36,919 bases of DNA. Source: Merdibacter massiliensis. Lineage in GTDB: Bacteria; Bacillota_I; Bacilli_A; Erysipelotrichales; Erysipelotrichaceae. Below, one piece after another: positions 8,929 through 17,274 of the stretch (positions within the stretch are counted from its first letter, which is position 1; each line of letters starts with the position of its first letter). A program made the translations under genes and the position numbers. The DNA lies in the NCBI RefSeq assembly GCF_900155395.1, contig NZ_LT699723.1:1-36919 (forward strand). The letters are read 5' to 3'. The notes beneath the pieces are model-generated. The model made no database searches. It was not told the origin of the DNA and worked only from the letters and a program-made list of their open reading frames with translations.

Positions 8929-9645
8929 ATGGGGAGAAAACCAAAATTATCAGTTGAACAAAAAGCGAATATTTGTGAACAGTATTTAGGTGGAAAGAAA
9001 AGTGTAAGAGAACTGTCTCAAGAATTTGATGTTGGTGTAACCGTTATACGACTATGGTCAAAGATGTATCAGGCAAATGGTGTAAGTGGTTTACAGACAA
9101 GTTTACATAATGCAACCTATACGAAAGAGTTTAAGCAACAAGTGGTGGAAGCTTATTTCAACAAAGAAGGTACCATTAATGATCTGATAATTAAATATAA
9201 AATTCCTTCATCTACTACCCTAAGAAAATGGATCAAGAAGTATAATGACCTCGAAGAGCTTAAGGATTATGATCCTCAGCCGGAGGTATATATGAAAGAT
9301 CGCACTAGAAAGACAACGCTGGCAGAACGCATGGAAATCGTAAATCATTGTCTGGAACACGGGAACAACTATAAACAAACAGCCGAGGTATTCGATGTCT
9401 CTTATACGCAGGTCTATCAGTGGGTCAAGAAATATCAGTCATATGGAGAAGACGGACTTGTCGATCGTCGTGGACAGCACAAGAGGAATGAGGAGCTCAG
9501 CGATAACGAAATATTAAAGCGTAAGGTCAGGATACTTGAACGTCTGCTTAGAGAAAAGGAGATGGAGATCGATCTATTAAAAAAAGTACAAGAAATCGAA
9601 AGGAGGCGATCTTCTCTAAGACGAAAAACGAAGCAAAATACCTAG
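8929..9645 (+). CDS. IS3-family OrfA (DNA-binding subunit of the transposase)
   Basis: A 239-aa protein with two helix-turn-helix regions: residues about 14-55 (SVRELSQEFDVGVTVIRLW) and about 125-170 (NYKQTAEVFDVSYTQVYQWV). A C-terminal leucine-zipper-like coiled coil follows (LKRKVRILERLLREKEMEID). These bind the element ends and mediate OrfA/OrfAB pairing. The start is taken at MGRKPKL. Near its 3' end, AAAAAAAG (9579-9586) is a classic -1 slippage site that would lead into orfB. Confidence 0.9.
   Translation: MGRKPKLSVEQKANICEQYLGGKKSVRELSQEFDVGVTVIRLWSKMYQANGVSGLQTSLHNATYTKEFKQQVVEAYFNKEGTINDLIIKYKIPSSTTLRKWIKKYNDLEELKDYDPQPEVYMKDRTRKTTLAERMEIVNHCLEHGNNYKQTAEVFDVSYTQVYQWVKKYQSYGEDGLVDRRGQHKRNEELSDNEILKRKVRILERLLREKEMEIDLLKKVQEIERRRSSLRRKTKQNT
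9579..9586 (+). promoter_or_regulatory. Programmed -1 frameshift site
   Basis: Seven A residues followed by G (A-AAA-AAG in the orfA frame), directly after the leucine zipper of OrfA. The orfB frame is -1 relative to orfA and is open from here without a stop (continuing KEAIFSKTKNE). This is the arrangement by which IS150-like elements make the OrfAB transposase. An AGGAGG lies 16 bases further on. Confidence 0.7.
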
Positions 9646-10592
9646 CAGTCAAGGAACTTCACAAGAAGAAGGATTACAGTATTCAATGGATGTGCAAACG
9701 TTTGAATACGAGGCGTTCCGCATACTATAAGTGGCTGAAACGTTCCATACCCAGCAATGAACAGGAAGATATGGAATTGGCAGAAATCATCATAGGCTAC
9801 CATAAAAGATACGGTGGTATCTTAGGATATCGCAGAATGCGCCTATACATCAATCGCGATTATGACAGGCACTACAATACAAAACGGATCCATCGAATCA
9901 TGAAAATCATGGATGTACATTCATCCATCAGGAGAACAAGAACGTGCTGCACAGTGGCAAACAAAGCAAACCAAACAGTAGAGAATGTACTTCACCGCGA
10001 ATTTGAAGCGTCAAAGCCGAATGAAAAATGGACAACGGATGTAACGGAATTCAAGGTCCCGCATTCAACAGAGAAAATATATCTTAGTGCATTTTTAGAT
10101 CTGTATGACCGTTCGATCATAGCTTGGTCAATCAGTAACCGAAATGATAATGCGCTTGTATTCGATACGCTTAATAAGGCAATTGAGAAATATCCTGACA
10201 CACATCCTCTATTTCATTCGGACCGGGGATATCAATATACCAGTCCATTATTCCAGAACAAATTGAAAAATTATGGAATGGTACAATCGATGTCCAGGGT
10301 AGCCTGTTGTTTAGACAATGGTCCAACAGAAGGATTATGGGGTATCATTAAAACAGAGATGTACCGAATGTATGAGATCCATACAAAGGAAGATTTAATT
10401 CAAGCAATTAGCAAATACATTGATTTTTATAACAATCGACGTTATCAAGCTAGATTCGATTCCAAAGCTCCTATGGAAGTAAGAGAGGAGGCGTTCAATA
10501 ATAAGGCACCTAAAAAATATCCAATTGCATATAATCCAAAAATAGCAAAATATAAAGAGACCCTAAAAGAGAATGTAGAAAAAGATGTGTAA
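9585..10592 (+). CDS. IS3-family OrfB (DDE integrase domain of the transposase)
   Basis: The catalytic part, probably made as an OrfAB fusion by -1 frameshifting; the first ATG in frame is only at 9690. The rve/integrase domain shows the DDE residues: D in TTDVTEF, D in LFHSDRGYQYT and E in GPTEGLWGIIK. An HTH_21-like region (GYHKRYGGILGYRRM) precedes it. The stop codon TAA (10590-10592) overlaps the apparent left tip of the nested IS256-type element, so the natural C-terminus may have been slightly changed. Confidence 0.92.
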   Translation, partial: STRNRKEAIFSKTKNEAKYLAVKELHKKKDYSIQWMCKRLNTRRSAYYKWLKRSIPSNEQEDMELAEIIIGYHKRYGGILGYRRMRLYINRDYDRHYNTKRIHRIMKIMDVHSSIRRTRTCCTVANKANQTVENVLHREFEASKPNEKWTTDVTEFKVPHSTEKIYLSAFLDLYDRSIIAWSISNRNDNALVFDTLNKAIEKYPDTHPLFHSDRGYQYTSPLFQNKLKNYGMVQSMSRVACCLDNGPTEGLWGIIKTEMYRMYEIHTKEDLIQAISKYIDFYNNRRYQARFDSKAPMEVREEAFNNKAPKKYPIAYNPKIAKYKETLKENVEKDV

Positions 10593-10650
10593 ATAGTTGA
10601 AAACAGGTAAGAATGAAGATGAATAACGATCTTATCAGGAGGAATTCGAC

Positions 10651-11865
10651 ATGAACACATCTTTTATTTCGACACAACAGATCAAGGATCTGATCAATGA
10701 ACAAAAGTTTACATCTACCAAGGATATCATGGACTGCATGAAGAGCATGTTCGCCGATGTCCTCGAACAAACATTACAAGCTGAAATGGATCAGCATCTC
10801 GGTTATGAACATGCGGAAAGAAGAAATGATGATGCTAAAAAGAATTATCGCAACGGTTCCGTTAAAAGGACGATGAAAACACAGCTGGGTGAAGTGGAGG
10901 TCAATGTCCCCAGAGACCGCAACGGAGAATTCGAACCAAAGATCATCTCAAAGTATCAGCGCAATGCAGATGGTATCGAGGAACGTATCCTGTCCCTTTA
11001 TGCTGCTGGCATGTCTACCCGTGAGATCAAGGAGCAGATCAAAGGTCTATATGACGTGGAGATATCGGAAGGACTTGTAAGCAAGATCAGTGAGCGTATC
11101 CTTCCTGAGGTGAAACAATGGCAGGATCGCCCTTTAGAAGCCTGCTATCCCTTCGTATTCATGGATGCCATCCATTACAAGATCCGTGAAGATCATCAAG
11201 TGGTGACAAAGGCTGCCTATGTGATCCTGGGAATCAATGAGGACGGAATCAAAGAGGTCCTTGGCTTATGGGTAGGTGCCAGCGAATCGGCCAAATACTG
11301 GATGGGCGTATTGAATGAGCTGAAAAGCAGAGGGGTACAGAACGTTTCTTTGTTCTGCGTAGACGGCCTTACCGGCTTCAAAGAAGCAATCACGGCTGTT
11401 TATCCCAAAGCAAGGATACAGAGATGCATCATTCACCAGATCCGCAGCAGCACACGTTTTGTGAGCTATAAACACATCAAGGAATTTATGAAAGATCTCA
11501 AGCAGGTATATCAGGCAAATACAGAAGAACAGGCCATGAGCCAGCTGGCGACATTCAGTGAAAAATGGGAGAAACAATATCCAACAGCGGTGCATAGCTG
11601 GGAAGAAAATTGGGACATACTAAGCACGTATTTCGATTATCCCGTGGAAATCCGAAAGATCATCTATACGACAAATGCGATCGAAGGACTAAACCGACAA
11701 TTCAGAAAAGTGACAAAGACAAAGAATGTATTCCCTAATGATGACAGCTTGAGGAAGATGCTGTATCTGGCTATTCAGAATCTGAGCAGCAGATGGACAC
11801 AGAGGTGCAGGAACTGGGACCTGATCATCAATCAGCTCAGGATCATGGACAGCAGTGAAGAATGA
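10651..11865 (+). CDS. IS256-family (mutator-type) transposase
   Basis: A 404-aa DDE transposase that cuts and joins the ends of its own element. Family signatures: FVFMDAIHYKIRED (first Asp, about residue 173), FCVDGLTGFKEA (second Asp), the C-x2-H pattern in RCIIHQIRSS, and TTNAIEGLNRQFRK (catalytic Glu). The ATG follows AGGAGGAATTCGAC. Full length for the family (about 390-410 aa) with no frameshift, so it is probably active. Confidence 0.97.
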   Translation: MNTSFISTQQIKDLINEQKFTSTKDIMDCMKSMFADVLEQTLQAEMDQHLGYEHAERRNDDAKKNYRNGSVKRTMKTQLGEVEVNVPRDRNGEFEPKIISKYQRNADGIEERILSLYAAGMSTREIKEQIKGLYDVEISEGLVSKISERILPEVKQWQDRPLEACYPFVFMDAIHYKIREDHQVVTKAAYVILGINEDGIKEVLGLWVGASESAKYWMGVLNELKSRGVQNVSLFCVDGLTGFKEAITAVYPKARIQRCIIHQIRSSTRFVSYKHIKEFMKDLKQVYQANTEEQAMSQLATFSEKWEKQYPTAVHSWEENWDILSTYFDYPVEIRKIIYTTNAIEGLNRQFRKVTKTKNVFPNDDSLRKMLYLAIQNLSSRWTQRCRNWDLIINQLRIMDSSEE

Positions 11866-11898
11866 TATGTAATAAAAAACGAAAAAAAGCCGGCATGA

Positions 11899-11925
11899 AA
11901 TCAACTCAATGATCATACCGGCTTA
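11899..11925 (+). terminator. Hairpin after the IS256-type transposase
   Basis: AGCCGGCATGA and TCATACCGGCT form a stem with one mismatch about 35 bases after the transposase stop. There is no strong T-run, so termination would be weak. Confidence 0.35.
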
Positions 11926-12029
11926 AGGGACGAGGACAAAGGTCAGGTGACACCATTCGACTTTCACGGGTCAAAACCTGTCGAATATTACTTACACATG
12001 ATTGGTCACATTCCCCCCTAAAAAACAAA

Positions 12030-12065
12030 GCCCAATCAGCATGATACTAATTGGGCAAGACTTTT
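12030..12065 (+). terminator. Terminator at the 3' end of the IS3-family element
   Basis: GCCCAAT and ATTGGGC form a stem (12030-12056) followed by AAGACTTTTT. It lies in the piece between the IS256-type right end and the IS3-type right end, so it probably served the IS3 orfB transcript before the nested insertion. Confidence 0.55.
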
Positions 12066-12071
12066 TACTTA

Positions 12072-12248
12072 TTAAACATGTCCACTTGACAGGGACCAGA
12101 TCAGTATTCGCTTCATCTTTTTTATTTCTTTCTGCAAACGGTTTTCTAGTTCTTCTCCATCATTTATCTTTTCTTTAACTGTCAATTCTTTCTCTCTATC
12201 ATCCGAGAAATCGTTCGCTTTATGTATTTTTTTAAATAACACATCCAT
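12072..12248 (-). pseudogene. tcpC: tcpC, 5' part (50 codons), truncated by the IS3-family element
   Basis: This is the cytoplasmic N-terminus of TcpC: highly charged residues ending KKMKRILI at the target duplication (12099-12101). After that the frame runs nine codons into the insertion sequence and stops at 12072. AAAGGAG lies just before the ATG at 12248; a GTG two codons later has better spacing. The start overlaps the end of the upstream gene. The 150 coding bases outside the insertion join in frame to 8058-8861. As it stands the product would be a soluble stub without the membrane anchor. Confidence 0.85.
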
Positions 12249-12555
12249 ACTCCTTTCCAAGCTCTTGCAACCCTTGCAAATATCGTTCACAAATATATTG
12301 CATTTGCTGAACGGTTAGATTCTTTGTTAAAAATTTGCTATTTCCATATACAGAATAAAGGTCTGCATAAACTTTTTGATTCAATGGATCATTTTCAAAA
12401 TTTCGTAGATGTCCTAATATTTCTACAATGCTTAAAGCTTTATTCTTCTGATGATAATCCAATTTAAGAAAAAGGTAGCGCTGAATGATTTCTTGATAAC
12501 ATTCCGGATATATTTTTTTGAATGAATCAAATAACTGTTTATAATAAGACAACAT
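12232..12555 (-). CDS. Hypothetical 107-aa helical protein upstream of tcpC
   Basis: No family is recognised. Predominantly helical and soluble, with a pattern of aromatic and charged residues (MLSYYKQLFDSFKKIYPECY, later QMQYICERYLQGLQELGKEY). It has no signal or membrane segment. It ends inside the start of tcpC, so the two were translationally coupled before tcpC was interrupted. A GTG one codon upstream is an alternative start; GAGGGT precedes both. Its place between the surface-protein genes and the mating-channel genes suggests a cytoplasmic accessory of the channel. Confidence 0.65.
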   Translation of the reverse strand: MLSYYKQLFDSFKKIYPECYQEIIQRYLFLKLDYHQKNKALSIVEILGHLRNFENDPLNQKVYADLYSVYGNSKFLTKNLTVQQMQYICERYLQGLQELGKEYGCVI

Positions 12556-12583
12556 CACTATCTACCCTCACATCCTTCACTTT

Positions 12584-12602
12584 TGTACCAGTCTCTGGTA
12601 CA
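12584..12602 (+). repeat. 19-bp palindromic element, copy 1
   Basis: TGTACCAGTCTCTGGTACA: two 8-base inverted arms around TCT. It lies in the 50-base gap between the stop of the Ig-like membrane protein gene (12606) and the start of the next gene (12555). Confidence 0.95.
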
Positions 12603-12605
12603 TTT

Positions 12606-13421
12606 TTAATTAACCAACTCATACCCAACAGCAATACCATTTTCGTCCATAATTACCTTGCAGCTGTATGTCCCTGCTCCACTCTGCTTTCCGGCAGCCA
12701 TACAATCTGTTCTTGCATCTTCGAATCCATATCCTTGCGCAACATACCACTGTTTTTGAGTTATTATTGGCTGATTAGATGTACCAGTCTCTGGTACATT
12801 TTGAGAATCAGTTTCTTTTGATGAGTCACTTATTACCGTAGATCCTTCTTCCTTGTCTGAAGTTTCATTATTATTTTGTTTCTTCGCAATTACTATTAAC
12901 TTTAATGTTTTAACTGTCTTTAAATTGCTGCTATTTTTAACCGTATAAGTAATGGTATAAGTACCCACCTTATTCAAATCATAATTTCCGCTGATCGCTA
13001 CTTCTAACTCTCCATCATAGATATACACGGCTTTTTCAATGTACTCTTTTGGATCAAAAGGATCTCCTTCTGTTATTGTCACTTCTTCTTTTGCCAGTTT
13101 TAACAGTGGAGGCTTAACAGAAATAATCGTTATTTTTTTCATAAATTCCTTTTGTTCTCCATGCTCCCCAACAGCTATGTAAAGTAAATTTTTTTCTCCT
13201 GGCTGACTACTATCAATCGTGGGATATAAAATCTTCGCAGAGGAGGAAGATTTAACCAGATCAACCGGATCAATCTCCTTTCCTACTTTGAAGGTATTTT
13301 TATCGACAAAAGTTATGTTTAATTCATCTTTTGTCGGTTGTCGCAAAAGAAGATACCAAGTCAAAAGACTACATATTAATATGATTGCTGCAAAAAATAC
13401 TGCATATTGCTTTTTAGTCAT
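12606..13421 (-). CDS. Membrane-anchored Ig-like (DUF5011-type) surface protein
   Basis: A 271-aa protein. An N-terminal uncleaved anchor (YAVFFAAIILICSLLTWYLL) places the rest outside the cell. A bacterial Ig-like domain of DUF5011 type spans about residues 105-185 (EVTITEGDPFDPKEY... GTYTITYTVKNSS). A Ser/Glu/Asn-rich linker (about 190-225) follows, then a short C-terminal module (about 226-271) ending GIAVGYELVN with two Cys. The module resembles the C-terminus of the lipoprotein at 17454-18437. The ATG overlaps the stop of the adhesin gene (ATGACTAA), implying coupling. The linker contains the in-frame palindromic repeat at 12780-12798. Probably assists the adhesin or the mating channel. 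Confidence 0.75.
   Translation of the reverse strand: MTKKQYAVFFAAIILICSLLTWYLLLRQPTKDELNITFVDKNTFKVGKEIDPVDLVKSSSSAKILYPTIDSSQPGEKNLLYIAVGEHGEQKEFMKKITIISVKPPLLKLAKEEVTITEGDPFDPKEYIEKAVYIYDGELEVAISGNYDLNKVGTYTITYTVKNSSNLKTVKTLKLIVIAKKQNNNETSDKEEGSTVISDSSKETDSQNVPETGTSNQPIITQKQWYVAQGYGFEDARTDCMAAGKQSGAGTYSCKVIMDENGIAVGYELVN
12780..12798 (+). repeat. 19-bp palindromic element, copy 2 (inside a gene)
   Basis: Identical in sequence and orientation to the other copies, but inside the gene at 12606-13421, where it encodes VPETGT of the low-complexity linker. Confidence 0.95.
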
Positions 13422-16400
13422 GGGTTTCACGACGGCGATACATAATTAGCGCTGCCAATAATGCTCCTGTACCAAGGAATACCCAGAATGTTGTTGTATT
13501 TGTTGTTCCAGTACCACCACTTTCTGGTAGTGGCATATCTGGATAAATGATTACACGTGTATGATCACTGGAGATCCAATTCTCATCTATAGTAACTTCA
13601 ACGACCTCATCACTTAATTGATATCCAATAGGAGCTCCAGTTTCTTTAATATAAACTGTACTTCCATACTCAATTCCATCAAACCTCGCTATTCCATCTT
13701 TTCCGCCTTTCTGCACGTCAATAACCTTAGTACAGTCTTTATCTGCATACATTGTAAATTCAGCGAATGGTAAGGCTCTAGCTTGGTCATAATAATCAAC
13801 TTTCAATATATCAATATGATATTTTGCTAAATCATCCTTCATCTGAATCTTCTGAACTTCACTTGTATCCGATATTGTAAACTGGATGTCTTTTGCAATT
13901 TCATATCCAAGTGGTGCTTCTACCTCTACCAAGCGATATGTATCTCCAACTACCAGTTTTTCTACAATGTGTGCTGTACCATCTGAGATCCATTCATCTA
14001 CAATATTGTTATGAGCATCTACTATCTGCAGATGAGCCCCTATCAGTTCTTTTTCACCTGTAATATCTGTTTTAGTTATTTGTACTTGTGTTCGTTCATT
14101 TTGAAACTCAAATGCAAATTCTTGTACAGACTGATTTTGATCTGTATATTTTGAATCGAACAAATGGCGAATAGTTCCACCACTTACATATCCTTGTGGT
14201 GCTTTTGTTTCCTGAACATACCACAATGAGTTCAGATTACCTTCATAGCGGATTCCATCATCATACATAACACCAAACGCATCATCTTCTAATGGATCAA
14301 CAGCATATTCTGGTGTTAGATCCATTGGCAGATCTACATCGAATACTGCTTCTCCATTTTCATTAGTAATGGCTGTTGCTACTAAATCATTTGGCTCTAA
14401 GATTACTTCGCCATCATAGTTATATACTTTTCTATTTGCATATAAGCTGATTTCTGCACCTTGCAGCTTTTCTTTTGTTTCTGCATCTAACTTAGTAGCA
14501 GTTACAGATACTTTTTGACGATCATTCAGATAGGTTTGAAGATCACTGAATACTACAGGCGTAGTTTGATCTTTGTAAGTTAATTCGACATATTTCACTT
14601 CATTAGTTAATACATAGCCATTCGGCGCTTGAATTTCATGAATCATATATTTGCCCAATGGAAGTTCTTTTGAAAGAACCTTGCCATCTGATCCAGTCGT
14701 AACGGTATCGACAATCGTTCCTGCTGAATATAAAACTGTACCATCGTTCGATGGATCAAGAATATCTTCGCTGGCGATGATATTTGCAGTCATTCCCTCA
14801 ATACCACGTTCCTCGTAAATAAATTGACCATCTTTATAGTCCGTTAATACTTCACCACGTTTTTCAATCTGAATCTGTCCTTTGACTGCTTGATCGCTCA
14901 TTTTTACTGTGATCAAAGGAGTTGTTCCATCTGGTAAGGTTTCATAAGCGGTATTCATTGTGATTTTAAACTTCACTGGCTCTGTATTTAGCACATAGCC
15001 ATTCGGTGCTTTGACTTCTTCTAATTGGTATTCTCCCGGATCAAGAACATCACCAGTCATTACCACTCCATCTTCTGATGTTGTCCACTGATCCACATAA
15101 TGAGGTAATGGAGTCCATTCCCAATATCCGACATATTCATTTGTAGTCAGATTTTTAATCTTAAAGGATGCTCCTTCAAGTTGAATTGTTTTGCCTGTAT
15201 CTGCATCTAATTTTACGATTTCAATTACTGCACGGAATTTTTCATCATTCAGTATTCTCCATGCCTGCGGATCTCTGCTATCCTCATCGATCACTACCGT
15301 AAAATCGTCAACAGCATAATGATCAGCTGGCACTTTTGTTTCTCGCACAACATATGTTCCATAAGGCAATTCATCCGATACGGCATATCCTTTTGAATCC
15401 GTTACTAATATGGATGCTTCTTTTCCTTGAGCGTTCTTTGCAATTGGTGCATCTTCCCAGCTACCATATTGATCGATATCTTTTTGTGCTTTAATTGTAA
15501 ATTCAACACCTTTTAAAATATCAGCTTCCCCACTGCCATTGTCTGAAACTTTGATGATCTGAAATGCCTGTGATTTTACTTTTTCTTTTACAATCTGATT
15601 GACCGTTACAGTTGCTGTCGTTTGTCCTTGATAAGATAAAACGACATCATACTCTGTTTCATCCAATGTATATCCTTCACTGGCTTCGATTTCTTTTAAG
15701 TAATATTTTCCTAAGTATAGATCTGAAATACTTGCTTTGTGTTGATTGTTGATCGTTAATTCAGAAACGAGTTCATCTGCATTGTAAATAACAGAATGAT
15801 CCGCTGGATCTAATATATTCTCTCTTGCATATAGTCCATACTTTGCACCGACAAGTGTTCCCTCTCCTTGTGCAGTATTACCAGTAATACTATCCTTTTT
15901 TTCAATATTGATTGTTCCTCGTACTCGTTCATCTACACCATTGACTTCGATCTTTTGTTCATTTTCAGTAATTGTTACTGGATATTTCGTATCATTCAAA
16001 ATATAGCCATCTGGTGCGATTACTTCTTTTACATAATAGTCGCCAAAACGAAGATAATCACTGGATGCATATCCATTGGCTAAAGTAGTGATTCTAGCAA
16101 CCTCTTGATTCGTATTTGCATTGTAGATAGCATATACTGCACCAGCTACTTGCTTTCCAGATTCTTTGTCCGTTTTGCGGATCAACACTTTTCCTTTTTT
16201 CCAATTGTTCTGTGCAGTAAAGGATGCTGTTTGATTCGCTTGTACGGTTACTTGATGAATGGTAGAATCTAGCACCAAATGATCAGGGACAGCTGTTTCC
16301 TGCACATAATAGGTTGCCGGCAGCAGATCATTGATCGTTACTGTTCCATCATTTCCTGTTGTATAAGTGCCGATCGGATTGCTCATATCATTATTTGCAG

Positions 16401-17274
16401 AAACCTTAAAAGAAGTATTCGGAACAAGTGTTCCATCTTCATCCTGTTTTGCAATCTTTAAAGATCCATATTTATTTACTGTGATATTGATATTGAAACT
16501 TCTTGGATCTTCTTGTTTAAATACAGCTACATTTTGTGAGATTGACGAAGAATATAACAAAGATGTACCAACATAATTATCTTTTACTAATTGATACGAT
16601 ACAGTTGCGTTTTCTGGCGCAGCTGCGGTGGCAGTGATCGTTAACTTATTTCCAGATTTTGAAACAGTGATTCCACTGCTTTTAGTATCAAGGTAATAAT
16701 TACTGAATACTCCATTTGTATCTGTTAATGTTATACTTTCTCCTACATTCAAAGTTAGATTTTGATTTCTAAAAGATGGATACGAATAAAATAGTTTATT
16801 CACCTTATCTTGAATAGATTTCTTTTTCGCAGTATAGCCAGTATATGAAGTGCTATTGATCTTTGTTCCTAATGTTTCCCAAATCATCAGCTGGGTAGCA
16901 ACATAATCTTCATCTGTTTTACCAGATAATTCCCATCCTACATAAGCAATTTGTTCTAATAATCTTCTTTGTGCAGCTGAGGTACTTGTATAACTTGAAG
17001 ATGAATAATTAGCACCTGTCTGTACTACCACTTCTGGTTGAACACAAAACGCTATTTCTCCATCTGCATAAATATGCTGGAAATTAGCTCCCCAAGCGGA
17101 ATATCCATTCGCACTTGTTACATTGTAAGAATAGTTAATTGCATTTTTTACTGTTACTGAACCAGTCGCTGCTTTTATAGTTGTGAAATCAAAATTTCCT
17201 ATTGCTATAATCATCGCCATCATTGTCACAACAAAACGATATATATTTCTTTTCGCTTTTTTTAATATTTTCAC
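13414..17274 (-). CDS. Thioester-domain adhesin with nine Cna-B/SpaA-type repeats and an LPxTG-type anchor
   Basis: A 1286-aa wall-anchored surface protein. After the signal peptide (hydrophobic core near residues 13-28, ending KAAT) comes a thioester domain: FCVQPE (Cys77) and TQLMIWETLG (Gln128), the pair that forms a Cys-Gln thioester in TED adhesins and can bind target amines covalently. Nine Cna-B/SpaA-type domains follow, each ending in a motif like YYVKEVIAPDGY or YQLEEVKAPNGY; these often carry stabilising isopeptide bonds. The end is LPESGGTG, a hydrophobic segment and RRRETHD, a sortase signal. The start is GTG with AAAGGAGG 8 bases upstream. It lies in line with the conjugation genes. 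Confidence 0.93.
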   Translation of the reverse strand: MKILKKAKRNIYRFVVTMMAMIIAIGNFDFTTIKAATGSVTVKNAINYSYNVTSANGYSAWGANFQHIYADGEIAFCVQPEVVVQTGANYSSSSYTSTSAAQRRLLEQIAYVGWELSGKTDEDYVATQLMIWETLGTKINSTSYTGYTAKKKSIQDKVNKLFYSYPSFRNQNLTLNVGESITLTDTNGVFSNYYLDTKSSGITVSKSGNKLTITATAAAPENATVSYQLVKDNYVGTSLLYSSSISQNVAVFKQEDPRSFNINITVNKYGSLKIAKQDEDGTLVPNTSFKVSANNDMSNPIGTYTTGNDGTVTINDLLPATYYVQETAVPDHLVLDSTIHQVTVQANQTASFTAQNNWKKGKVLIRKTDKESGKQVAGAVYAIYNANTNQEVARITTLANGYASSDYLRFGDYYVKEVIAPDGYILNDTKYPVTITENEQKIEVNGVDERVRGTINIEKKDSITGNTAQGEGTLVGAKYGLYARENILDPADHSVIYNADELVSELTINNQHKASISDLYLGKYYLKEIEASEGYTLDETEYDVVLSYQGQTTATVTVNQIVKEKVKSQAFQIIKVSDNGSGEADILKGVEFTIKAQKDIDQYGSWEDAPIAKNAQGKEASILVTDSKGYAVSDELPYGTYVVRETKVPADHYAVDDFTVVIDEDSRDPQAWRILNDEKFRAVIEIVKLDADTGKTIQLEGASFKIKNLTTNEYVGYWEWTPLPHYVDQWTTSEDGVVMTGDVLDPGEYQLEEVKAPNGYVLNTEPVKFKITMNTAYETLPDGTTPLITVKMSDQAVKGQIQIEKRGEVLTDYKDGQFIYEERGIEGMTANIIASEDILDPSNDGTVLYSAGTIVDTVTTGSDGKVLSKELPLGKYMIHEIQAPNGYVLTNEVKYVELTYKDQTTPVVFSDLQTYLNDRQKVSVTATKLDAETKEKLQGAEISLYANRKVYNYDGEVILEPNDLVATAITNENGEAVFDVDLPMDLTPEYAVDPLEDDAFGVMYDDGIRYEGNLNSLWYVQETKAPQGYVSGGTIRHLFDSKYTDQNQSVQEFAFEFQNERTQVQITKTDITGEKELIGAHLQIVDAHNNIVDEWISDGTAHIVEKLVVGDTYRLVEVEAPLGYEIAKDIQFTISDTSEVQKIQMKDDLAKYHIDILKVDYYDQARALPFAEFTMYADKDCTKVIDVQKGGKDGIARFDGIEYGSTVYIKETGAPIGYQLSDEVVEVTIDENWISSDHTRVIIYPDMPLPESGGTGTTNTTTFWVFLGTGALLAALIMYRRRETHD

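Larger units (their letters stand above)
10585..11999 (+). mobile_element. IS256-family element nested in the IS3-family element
   Basis: One mutator-type transposase gene lies between imperfect inverted ends: left ATGTGTAAATAG...ACAGGT (10585 onward), right ACCTG...TTACTTACACAT (to 11999). The length is about 1.4 kb, normal for the family. I do not see an 8-9 bp target duplication next to these tips, so the ends may be off by a few bases or the flanks have changed since insertion. Confidence 0.75.
8866..12098 (+). mobile_element. IS3-family element (IS150-like), interrupted by an IS256-family element
   Basis: Left end TGATCCC...AAAGTGGACA (8866 onward) and right end TGTCCACTTGACAGGGACCA (12079-12098) are imperfect inverted repeats. 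GAT flanks both sides (8862-8864 and 12099-12101), a 3-bp duplication typical of IS3 elements; one extra A at 8865 leaves the left tip uncertain by one base. Between the ends lie orfA, orfB, an IS256-type element and a residual 3' segment with a terminator. Without the nested element it would be about 1.8 kb. It disrupts tcpC in the opposite transcription direction. Confidence 0.85.

Noticed and set aside
10889-11080. Extra open frame within the IS256-type transposase
   Set aside because: Overlaps the transposase in another frame and has no recognisable product.
12072-12290. Independent 72-aa gene upstream of the insertion
   Set aside because: Its last codons lie inside the IS3-type end and its frame joins exactly to tcpC, so it is the 5' part of tcpC.
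12780-12798. VPETGT in the Ig-like membrane protein as a sortase sorting signal
   Set aside because: No hydrophobic segment or basic tail follows it, and the protein is already anchored at its N-terminus. The residues are explained by the palindromic DNA element.
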